Positions 1-5,394 of a DNA stretch of 5,394 bases are shown here, piece by piece; within the stretch, counting starts at the first letter, position 1, and each line of letters begins with the position of its first letter. The translations under genes and the position numbers were made by a program. The notes beneath the pieces were generated by a model. That model was not told the origin of the DNA, searched no databases, and saw nothing but the letters and a program-made list of their open reading frames with translations. Origin of the DNA: Candidatus Rokuibacteriota bacterium (GTDB lineage: Bacteria; Methylomirabilota; Methylomirabilia; Rokubacteriales; CSP1-6); assembly GCA_016179165.1 (NCBI GenBank), contig JACORX010000287.1, forward strand, positions 1 to 5,394. Reading direction: 5' to 3'.

Positions 1-65
1 GGCTCGCCCCGCCCGTGCTCCTCGTAATAGACCCTGACGCCGTCGCGCGTGGTCGAATGCGGCAT
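1..65 (-). CDS. Alpha/beta-hydrolase, N-terminal fragment (runs off left edge)
   Basis: Reading the minus strand from the ATG at 65-63 gives M-P-H-S followed by TTRDGVRVYYEEHGRGE. There are 21 complete codons before the window ends. The pattern of a short start, DGV-(R/L)-(V/L)-(Y)-Y-E and then HG-G-x-P is the usual first beta-strand pair of alpha/beta-hydrolases of the lactonase/esterase type, just before the HG oxyanion-hole motif, which would lie outside the window. A strong Shine-Dalgarno sequence (GGAGGA, 5 nt from the ATG) supports the start. It is transcribed divergently from the iorA-like gene with 39 bp between start codons. Substrate cannot be assigned because all catalytic residues are off-window. 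Confidence rests on the N-terminal pattern plus the ribosome binding site; with only 21 residues visible, another family cannot be excluded. Confidence 0.68.
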   Translation of the reverse strand, partial: MPHSTTRDGVRVYYEEHGRGE

Positions 66-70
66 GGCCG

Positions 71-76
71 TCCTCC
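71..76 (-). promoter_or_regulatory. Shine-Dalgarno site of the divergent hydrolase
   Basis: The plus-strand bases TCCTCC read GGAGGA on the minus strand, 5 nt upstream of the ATG at 65-63. This near-perfect match to the anti-Shine-Dalgarno complement is the main reason to accept the very short partial gene at the left edge. Confidence 0.62.
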
Positions 77-94
77 GGCTCGGATTGTGGTAAA

Positions 95-100
95 AGAGGG
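95..100 (+). promoter_or_regulatory. Shine-Dalgarno site deciding the iorA start
   Basis: AGAGGG ends 4 nt before the ATG at 105-107. It favours this start over the in-frame GTG at 15, which would add 30 residues unlike the family and would overlap the divergent hydrolase start. No convincing -35/-10 pair could be found in the 39 bp between the two start codons, so the promoters probably lie within the 5' end of the opposing gene. Confidence 0.6.
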
Positions 101-104
101 ACCT

Positions 105-2204
105 ATGGAACGGTCGTTCGCCGAAGAAGTCAAGCAGCTCCAGCTCGGCCAGGGGCAGGTCCTCCGGGGGGAGGGCATCCTCGCCATCACCAAGGCTCTC
201 CTCCAGTCGGGCGTGTCCTATGTCGGCGGCTACCCGGGCGCGCCCGTCTCCCATCTCCTCGACGTCATGGCCGACGCCGACCTACCCGTGCTCAAGCCCA
301 TGGGAATCTACCTGGACGCCTCGGCCAACGAGGCCGCCGCCGCCGCCCTCCTGGGCGCATCTATTAACTACCCCATGCGGGGGGCCGTCACCTGGAAGTC
401 CATCGTGGGCACCAATGTCGCGGCCGACGCGCTCTCCAACCTGTCCTCCTCGGGCGTCATCGGCGGGGCGCTGATCGTGGTCGGCGAGGACTACGGCGCG
501 GGCGCCAGCGTCATCCAGGAGCGCACGCATGCCTTCGCGCTCAAGTCGTCGCTGTGCCTCTTCGACCCGCGGCCGAGCCTCCAGACTCTCGCGCGCATGG
601 TCGAAGAGGGCTTCGGGATCTCGGAAGCGTCGAATTTGCCGGCCGTGATCAGCCTGCGCATCCGCGCCGCGCACATGCAGGGCTCCATGGTCTGCAAGGA
701 CAATGTCCGCCCGGCCATCAGCATGCGCGACCGGCTCCAGCGGCACTCCTTCGACTACAGCCGGATCGGTCACCCGCCCTCCACCTACAGCCAGGAGGCG
801 CAGAAGTTCGAGAAGCGCCTGCCGGCCGCCCGCCGCTATGTCGTCGAGCGCGGGCTCAACGAGGTCATCCCGGGGGAAGAGAAGGAAATCGGCATCATCC
901 TCCAGGGAGGGCTCACGCCGACCGCGCTCCGCGGGCTTCTGCTCCTGGGCCGCGCCGACGTCTTCGGCAGGAGCCGCATCCCGCTCCTCGTGCTGAACGT
1001 GATCCACCCGCTCGTGCCGGAGCAGCTCCTCGACTTCCTCGAGGGCAAGCGCCGCGTGCTCGTCCTCGAGGAGGGGATGCCCAACTTCATCGAGCAGGAG
1101 CTCAAGGCTCTCGCGTACGACCGGGCCCTGTCCGTCCGCATCGAGGGCAAGGGCACGGTTGCGGCCCACGGCGAATACGTGCCCGAAGTCGTGCTCGCGG
1201 CGCTGGCGCGCTTCCTCGGAGGCGATGCCGAGACGCGGATGGCCGGTCTCGCGGGTCATGCCGGGCGCGGCAGGCAGATCCTCGGGACGCCGCTCCCAAA
1301 GCGGCCTCCCGCATTCTGCACGGGCTGCCCGGAGCGCCCCATGTTCAGCGCGCTCAAGATCGCGCAGCGCGAGCTCGGCGAGACCCACGTGTCGGCCGAC
1401 ATCGGCTGTCATGCCTTTGCCACGCTGCCGCCGTTCAACCAGGGCAATACCATCCTGGGGTACGGCCTGGGACTGGCGTCGTCCAGCGCCGTCGCGCCAA
1501 ACTTCGGCAGGCGGGTGATCTCGATCCTGGGGGACGGCGGCTTCTGGCACTCGGGGCTGACGACGGGTGTGGCGAACGCCGTCTTCAACAAGCAGGACTC
1601 GATTCTCGTGGTCCTCGAGAACTTTTACACGTCGGCGACGGGCCAGCAGTCCAACCCCTCGACCGGCAGGAACCCGCGCGGGGACTCCGTGCGCATGTCC
1701 ATCGGCGACACGATCCGGAGCCTGGGCGTGTCGTGGATCCGCGTGGTCAATCCGTACAAGGTCGGCGACACGCTCAAGACGGTGCGCGAGGCCATGACGA
1801 CGGCGGCGGGCGGGCTCAAGGTCATCATCGCCCGCGCCGAGTGCCAGCTGGAGCGCCAGCGCCGCGTGAAGCCGCAGACGGCGGCTCGACTCAAGGCTCG
1901 CGCGCGGGTCGAGGCGCCGCGCTTCGGGGTGGACCCCGATGTCTGCACGGGGGACAAGTCCTGCATGCGTCTGAACGGCTGCCCGTCCCTCACGCTCAAG
2001 GAGAGCGGCGACCCGCTGCGCGACGACCCCGTGGCGCACGTGGACCAGACCTGCGTCGGCTGCGGGCTCTGCGGCGAGGTTGCGCACGCGGCAGTCCTCT
2101 GCCCGTCATTCTATGAGGCGCGCGTGGTCCACAACCCGGGCTGGCGTGAGCGGACGCTCCAGTCCTTCCGCCGGCGGGTGATCGGCCTCTTCCAGCCGGC
2201 ATGA
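105..2204 (+). CDS. iorA: Indolepyruvate ferredoxin oxidoreductase, alpha (TPP/ferredoxin) subunit
   Basis: Cytoplasmic thiamine-diphosphate enzyme subunit of 699 aa. With IorB it would convert an aryl-pyruvate plus CoA to aryl-acetyl-CoA and CO2, reducing ferredoxin. The N-terminal pyrimidine-binding domain (about residues 20-200) has GGYPGAPVSH at 41-50 and NEAAAA with the probable cofactor-activating Glu at 76. The middle domain covers about 255-370. The diphosphate-binding domain (about 400-590) shows CTGCPERP at 405-412, ADIGCHAF at 431-438, GDGGFWHSG at 476-484 and LENFYTSATGQQ at 504-515. The C-terminal ferredoxin-like domain has C614-x2-D617-x2-C620-x5-C626-P and C650-x2-C653-x2-C656-x9-C666-P. 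Residues of both domains fit the longer bacterial IorA form rather than the roughly 600-650 aa archaeal one. The start was chosen at ATG 105 because of the AGAGGG site and because MERSFAEEVK is a familiar IorA opening. It overlaps iorB by ATGA. The exact 2-oxoacid substrate is not readable from sequence. Confidence 0.93.
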   Translation: MERSFAEEVKQLQLGQGQVLRGEGILAITKALLQSGVSYVGGYPGAPVSHLLDVMADADLPVLKPMGIYLDASANEAAAAALLGASINYPMRGAVTWKSIVGTNVAADALSNLSSSGVIGGALIVVGEDYGAGASVIQERTHAFALKSSLCLFDPRPSLQTLARMVEEGFGISEASNLPAVISLRIRAAHMQGSMVCKDNVRPAISMRDRLQRHSFDYSRIGHPPSTYSQEAQKFEKRLPAARRYVVERGLNEVIPGEEKEIGIILQGGLTPTALRGLLLLGRADVFGRSRIPLLVLNVIHPLVPEQLLDFLEGKRRVLVLEEGMPNFIEQELKALAYDRALSVRIEGKGTVAAHGEYVPEVVLAALARFLGGDAETRMAGLAGHAGRGRQILGTPLPKRPPAFCTGCPERPMFSALKIAQRELGETHVSADIGCHAFATLPPFNQGNTILGYGLGLASSSAVAPNFGRRVISILGDGGFWHSGLTTGVANAVFNKQDSILVVLENFYTSATGQQSNPSTGRNPRGDSVRMSIGDTIRSLGVSWIRVVNPYKVGDTLKTVREAMTTAAGGLKVIIARAECQLERQRRVKPQTAARLKARARVEAPRFGVDPDVCTGDKSCMRLNGCPSLTLKESGDPLRDDPVAHVDQTCVGCGLCGEVAHAAVLCPSFYEARVVHNPGWRERTLQSFRRRVIGLFQPA

Positions 2205-3739
2205 GCGCCGCGCGCCGTCCCGTCTCCATCCTGATCGCGGCCCTCGGAGGGCAGGGGGGCGGCGTGCTGACCGAGTGGATTGTCGCCGCGGCCACCCACG
2301 CGGGCCTGCCGGTCCAGGCGACGTCCATCCCCGGCGTGGCGCAACGCACCGGGGCGACGACCTACTATCTCGAGATCTACCCCGAGGCGCTTCCCCCCGG
2401 CTCCCCCGAGCCGGTCTTCTCCCTCTACCCGATGCCGGGCGACGTCGACGTGATCATGGCCTCGGAGCTTCTCGAGGCCGGGCGCGCAATCGAGATGGAC
2501 TACGCCTCACCCGATCGGACCACGCTCATCGCGAGCACCCACCGCCTCTTCGCCATCGCCGAGAAGACGGCGCTCGGCAACGGTATCTTCCCGCGCGAGC
2601 GCGTGGAGGAGGCGGCGCGGGCCCTGTCGCGGCGCCTGATCGCGTGCGACGCCCTCGCCGTCGCGCGGGCTGCCGGCAGCGAGGTCAACGCGGTGCTGAT
2701 GGGCGCGCTGGCGGCCTCGGGCGCGCTCCCGCTCTCCCCATCGGACTTCGAGGCGGCCATCCGCGAGGGCGGTGTCGCCGTCGAGCGCAACCTCGCCGGC
2801 TTCAAGGCGGGCATGGAGGTCGCGGCCGATGCGGCGGCTCCGGAGAGCGCTCCGGCGCGGTCGTGGGCAGAGACCAAGGTCGAGCGGGCACAGGCTCTCG
2901 GGGCCAGGGGCGCCGCCTTCCTCGCCGTCATGGCGCAGATCGAGGGCGAGTTTCCGGCGGCGCTCCACGCAACGCTCGGCGAGGCGGCCGCACGGCTCAT
3001 CGACTACCAGGGCACGGGCTACGCGGCACGCTTCCTCGGGCGCGTGCGGCTCGTGAGCGCAGGCGATGCGGAGAGTCGGCTCACCGAGCGCTTCGCGCGG
3101 CGCCTCGCCGTGTGGATGAGCTACGAAGACGCCATCCGCGTCGCCGACCTCAAGACGCGCCGCAGCCGCTTCGAGCGCATCCGACGTGACTACGGGGCGG
3201 CGAACGGCCGGGTGCTGGTGGTGACGGACTACCTCAAGCCCGACCTCGACGAGATCTACGGTATCCTGCCTGCGGCGATCGGCGGGCCCATCGCCCGCTG
3301 GGCCGAGAAGCGCTGGCCCGACGGGCGTCCGACCATCACCCAGCACGTCAAGACGACGGCGGTGCTCGGGTACGCTCGTGTCTGGGCGCTGGGACGGCTC
3401 CGCTGGCTCCGGCCCTCGTCGCTCCGCGCCCAGCGCGAGTTCGCCCTCATGGATCGCTGGCAGCAGGCGGTCATCGATGCGGCGGCTCTCGACTACGACC
3501 TCGCCTGCGAGGTCGCGGACACCGCGACCGTGGTGCGCGGTTATGGTGAGGTCCGCCGCCGCCTCTCCGGCGCATTCACGCGTTTCCTCGACGAGATCCT
3601 GGCGCCGGCCGTCGCCCGCGATCGGGCTGCCGGAAAGGGCTATGCGCGCGCCCGGGACATCGTGAGCGAGACGCGCGAGAAGCTCCTTGCCGACGAAAAG
3701 GGCATCGAGTCGGCGCTCTTCGAGGCCGCGCGCTCGTGA
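2201..3739 (+). CDS. iorB: Indolepyruvate oxidoreductase beta subunit with C-terminal DUF6537-type domain
   Basis: Partner subunit of the 2-oxoacid oxidoreductase, 512 aa. Residues about 8-205 form the gamma/beta 'POR' domain that binds against the TPP subunit. It shows the glycine-rich GGQGGG at 16-21, IPGVAQRTGAT at 43-53 and a Val-Asp-Val-Ile-Met-Ala-Ser-Glu strand at 82-89. After an Ala/Pro-rich linker (about 207-220), residues about 221-512 form an additional, largely helical domain resembling DUF6537, which is also found at the end of the single-chain IorAB fusions of many bacteria. Archaeal IorB is only about 200 aa, so over half of this protein is the extra domain. The protein has just two Cys (149 and 436), so it should not carry its own iron-sulfur cluster. 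The ATG overlaps the iorA stop (ATGA) and has no strong ribosome site of its own, implying translational coupling and equal production with IorA. Function of the C-terminal domain is unknown. Confidence 0.9.
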   Translation: MSAARRPVSILIAALGGQGGGVLTEWIVAAATHAGLPVQATSIPGVAQRTGATTYYLEIYPEALPPGSPEPVFSLYPMPGDVDVIMASELLEAGRAIEMDYASPDRTTLIASTHRLFAIAEKTALGNGIFPRERVEEAARALSRRLIACDALAVARAAGSEVNAVLMGALAASGALPLSPSDFEAAIREGGVAVERNLAGFKAGMEVAADAAAPESAPARSWAETKVERAQALGARGAAFLAVMAQIEGEFPAALHATLGEAAARLIDYQGTGYAARFLGRVRLVSAGDAESRLTERFARRLAVWMSYEDAIRVADLKTRRSRFERIRRDYGAANGRVLVVTDYLKPDLDEIYGILPAAIGGPIARWAEKRWPDGRPTITQHVKTTAVLGYARVWALGRLRWLRPSSLRAQREFALMDRWQQAVIDAAALDYDLACEVADTATVVRGYGEVRRRLSGAFTRFLDEILAPAVARDRAAGKGYARARDIVSETREKLLADEKGIESALFEAARS

Positions 3740-4464
3740 GCGGCCACGTCACGCTGATGCGGGACGGCGCCGTGGCCACGCTCACGCTCAACCGTCCCGA
3801 GCGACGCAACTCGCTGAGCGACGGCTTGCTGACCGACCTCGGGGCGGCGCTTGTCGAGCTGCGCGCCGACGCCGGCACGCGCGTCGTCATCCTGACGGGC
3901 GCGCCTCCCGTCTTCTCCGCGGGAGCGGACGCGCCGCACGCGCGCGCCAAGACCGACGAGGAGCGGCGCCGCATCTTCCTGGAGAACAAGAGCCAGTTCC
4001 GCAGGCTCTTCGAGCGGGCCACGGGGGCGCTCGAGACCCTCGAGCAGGCGACGATCGCGATGGTCAACGGCCACGCGGTCGGCGGCGGCTGGGGTCTGCT
4101 GCTGGCCTGCGACTTCCGCTTCGCGGCGGCCGAGGCGCAGTTCTGGATCCCCGAGGTGGACCTGGGCGTGCCGCTCGGCGTCGCCTCGACGACGCGCTTC
4201 GTCCGCTTCGTCGGACCCGCCAGGGCCAAGGAGATCATCATGGGCTGCCACCGCTACTCGGCCGCCGAGGCTCAGGCGATCGGGCTCGTGACGCGCGTGG
4301 TACCTGGTTCGGAGCTCGAACAGGCCGTGAACGACTACGCCCAGCACTTGCTCAAGAAGCCCTTCCGCGCGCTCGCCGAAGTCAAGGCGCGCATCAACGC
4401 CATCGCGTCCAACGGCATCCCCGTCGTGAACGCGATGACAGAGGGCTTCCTCGACCGCGGCTGA
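3736..4464 (+). CDS. Enoyl-CoA hydratase/isomerase (crotonase) family protein
   Basis: Crotonase-fold protein of 242 aa expected to act on a CoA thioester in the cytoplasm. The N-terminal strands (GAVATLTLNRPERRNSLSDG, 11-30) are typical. The first oxyanion-hole segment is FSAGADAPHA at 60-69 and the second is NGHAVGGGWG at 111-120. Next come IPEVDLGVPLG at 138-148 and the A-x-x-x-G-L-V-T-R-V-V-P motif near 178-190. Glu140 matches the second glutamate of classical hydratases (rat Glu164), but the position of the first (rat Glu144) is Gly120, in GGGWGLLLACD. This argues for an isomerase, hydrolase or another crotonase activity rather than standard hydration. The C-terminus stops at EGFLDRG, roughly 10-15 residues short of the usual family tail. 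It starts at GTG 3736, overlapping the iorB stop (GTGA), so it is coupled to iorAB. An acyl-CoA substrate derived from the IorAB product is a reasonable inference, not shown. Confidence 0.88.
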   Translation: MSGHVTLMRDGAVATLTLNRPERRNSLSDGLLTDLGAALVELRADAGTRVVILTGAPPVFSAGADAPHARAKTDEERRRIFLENKSQFRRLFERATGALETLEQATIAMVNGHAVGGGWGLLLACDFRFAAAEAQFWIPEVDLGVPLGVASTTRFVRFVGPARAKEIIMGCHRYSAAEAQAIGLVTRVVPGSELEQAVNDYAQHLLKKPFRALAEVKARINAIASNGIPVVNAMTEGFLDRG

Positions 4465-4488
4465 GAGCGGATAACACAACACTCGTTG

Positions 4489-4713
4489 TCAGTCATGGCC
4501 GGCTGCAAGCCTGAGTATTTTCCCATCGTGGTAGCGGCCACCCGGGCGGTGACCGAATACGATTTTCATTTCAATCACCTGGCCGGCTTGGCGAGCCCAT
4601 GGCCGCTCCTGGTTGTCAACGGACCTCTCGTCACGAAGCTGGGCATGAACAGCGGAATGTATCTGTTCGGCCCGGGAAACCGCCCCAACGCTACCGTCGG
4701 GCGCGCTCTCAGG
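4489..4713 (+). pseudogene. Remnant of a conserved uncharacterised family (UGSC-neighbour type)
   Basis: Translation in the same frame as the upstream crotonase, after its TGA, gives SVMAGCKPEYFPIV near the start, then PWPLLVVNGPLVTKLGMNSG and GPGNRPNATVGRALR. These blocks match, in order and with near-correct spacing (about 72 residues), an internal conserved part of an uncharacterised bacterial family of roughly 350 aa or more. I recall that family as often encoded beside UGSC (seleno)proteins; this is from memory. Both the N- and C-terminal parts of the family are missing. After ALR (base 4713) the frame stays open to the window end, but only as the antisense of the hydrolase on the other strand. 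Eighteen of the 73 codons from ATG 4495 end in A or T, versus 4 of the first 60 in the adjacent crotonase, suggesting decay or foreign origin. A short expressed protein starting at ATG 4495 cannot be excluded, but no good ribosome site precedes it. Confidence 0.55.
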
Positions 4714-4722
4714 GGAGAGAGC
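4705..4722 (-). terminator. Possible hairpin directly after the minus-strand hydrolase stop
   Basis: GCTCTC (4705-4710) and GAGAGC (4717-4722) can pair as a 6-bp stem with a 6-nt loop. On the minus strand the stem begins immediately after the TAA at 4725-4723, the place expected for a transcription end. No run of T follows it in that direction, so it would be a weak or non-canonical terminator. It may be chance. Confidence 0.22.
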
Positions 4723-5394
4723 TTAAACCGGAACGCCGAGGAATGGGGCGATGACCCGCACGAACTCGTCGGGCTTCTCGATCGGCGGGGTGTGGGCACA
4801 GTCGGGGATCTCGATCAGCGCGGCGCCACCGATCCCGGCCGCCAGCTCGCGGGCCAGGGGCGGCGGGGTGGTCGCGTCGAGGGCACCCACGACGACCAGC
4901 GTCGGGTTCGCGATCTTCGAGAGCACTGGGCGGAGATCGAGCGCGGCCAGCGCCCGGCAGGCGGTCGCGAAGTACTCGGGCCGGACCTGGCGGAGCACGC
5001 GGGCCCGCGCCGCGACGGTGTCGGGATGGGCGCCGATGAAGGCGGCGGTGAACATGCGGCGGACGGCCGTATCGACGACCGCGGCCATGCCCTCGCTCAG
5101 CGCCCGCTCCGCCATCCCCCTGAGCGGCGCCCGCGCCGGCTCAGGGAAGGCGGCGGCCGTGTCCACCAGGACGAGCCGGTCGAAGAGCGCGCCGTGGCGG
5201 GCCGCCAGCGCGCTTCCGACGAAGCCGCCGAACGACATCGCCACCACGTCGGTGGCCCGGCCGAGCGCGAGGGCGGGAAAGAGCAGGGCCAGCCGGTCGG
5301 CGTAATCTTCGATGGCGGGCCCGGCCGGGCTCGACTCGCCGAACCCGGGCAGGTTCACCAGCGTGAGCCGCCGATGACCGGCGAGGGTCGGCAC
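4723..5394 (-). CDS. Alpha/beta-hydrolase, N-terminus missing (runs in from right edge)
   Basis: Minus-strand reading frame of at least 223 residues, ending in TAA at 4725-4723. Residues are counted from the window edge. LVNLPGFGESSPAG at 12-25 is the strand and loop before the nucleophile. VAMSFGGFVG at 51-60 is the nucleophile elbow with Ser54; the first small residue is Ala rather than Gly. VVVGALDATTPP at 167-178 supplies the acid Asp173, and IPDCAHTPPIEKPDEF at 196-211 supplies His201. All three catalytic residues are therefore present. The N-terminal strand and HG oxyanion-hole loop expected before the PTLAGHRRL segment lie beyond the window, so the GTG at the very edge is probably an internal codon, not the start. 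The family resembles 3-oxoadipate enol-lactonases and related esterases, but substrate cannot be assigned. It converges on the iorAB-crotonase operon with the remnant between them. Confidence 0.86.
   Translation of the reverse strand: MPTLAGHRRLTLVNLPGFGESSPAGPAIEDYADRLALLFPALALGRATDVVAMSFGGFVGSALAARHGALFDRLVLVDTAAAFPEPARAPLRGMAERALSEGMAAVVDTAVRRMFTAAFIGAHPDTVAARARVLRQVRPEYFATACRALAALDLRPVLSKIANPTLVVVGALDATTPPPLARELAAGIGGAALIEIPDCAHTPPIEKPDEFVRVIAPFLGVPV

Noticed and set aside
25..30. TAATAG as a possible -10 element for iorA.
   Set aside because: Poor match to TATAAT, no partner -35 sequence within the window, and it falls in the divergent coding region.
15..104. N-terminal extension of IorA from the GTG at 15.
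   Set aside because: The 30 added residues do not resemble the family, they lie opposite the divergent hydrolase start, and ATG 105 has a good ribosome site.
282..2087. Antisense open frame of about 600 codons opposite iorA.
   Set aside because: It is Arg/Ala/Asp/His-rich with no recognisable domain, as expected for a shadow of a G/C-ending coding strand; iorA is unmistakable on the other strand.
554..2116. Long +frame open reading frame overlapping iorA, and similar ones over iorB and the crotonase gene.
   Set aside because: Low-complexity Arg/Pro/Ala/Gly translations without motifs; out-of-frame shadows in high-GC DNA.
4465..4476. Twelve bases (GAGCGGATAACA) identical to part of the E. 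coli lac operator.
   Set aside because: The match does not extend into the rest of the operator, it lies after a stop codon rather than at a promoter, and no LacI-family gene is nearby; probably chance, although vector carry-over at an assembly junction could be excluded by read mapping.
4462..4494. Selenocysteine readthrough of the crotonase TGA: the frame stays open to the window end, and a 5-bp stem (ACAAC/GTTGT) has its loop 16 nt after the TGA.
   Set aside because: The stem is short, its ACTC loop lacks the guanine typical of bacterial SECIS elements, no selenoprotein function is expected at a crotonase C-terminus, and what follows is a gene relic and then antisense.
4751..5305. Plus-strand open frame opposite the right-edge hydrolase.
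   Set aside because: Ser/Ala/Arg-rich with no motifs, while the minus strand carries a complete Ser-Asp-His triad in family order.

Overview
This is a high-GC bacterial window, with strongly G/C-ending codons in every intact gene. It looks like a soil or subsurface bacterium. The IorA/IorB type and the gene remnant are of kinds I associate with Proteobacteria and with Rokubacteria/Methylomirabilota-like lineages, but the sequence alone does not fix the taxon. There is no rRNA, tRNA, CRISPR array or recognisable insertion sequence.

Layout. Bases 1-65 (minus strand) hold the first 21 codons of a divergent alpha/beta-hydrolase that runs off the left edge. Its start codon lies only 39 bp from that of the forward operon. 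The forward operon has three genes joined by 4-bp stop/start overlaps. The first (105-2204) is an IorA-type 2-oxoacid:ferredoxin oxidoreductase subunit carrying the thiamine diphosphate and ferredoxin-like domains. The second (2201-3739) is the IorB-type subunit with an extra C-terminal domain of the DUF6537 type. The third (3736-4464) is a crotonase-fold protein. Bases 4465-4722 hold no intact gene but contain an in-frame remnant of a conserved uncharacterised family, richer in A/T-ending codons than its neighbours. From 4723 to the right edge, on the minus strand, is a second alpha/beta-hydrolase that lacks its N-terminus because the window ends.

How the genes may work together. IorAB enzymes oxidatively decarboxylate aryl-pyruvates, from transamination of aromatic amino acids, to aryl-acetyl-CoA and pass the electrons to ferredoxin. 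A translationally coupled crotonase could act on the resulting acyl-CoA or a later intermediate, and the flanking hydrolases could act on lactones or esters in the same catabolism. The last two links are inferred from position only. No aminotransferase, CoA ligase or separate ferredoxin gene is present.

Most notable points: an Asp replaces one Cys in the first ferredoxin motif of IorA; the crotonase lacks one of the two classical hydratase glutamates; a large uncharacterised domain is attached to IorB; a gene remnant abuts a slightly short EchA; and two complementary hydrolase pieces lie at the window edges. I see no clearly novel multi-gene system.
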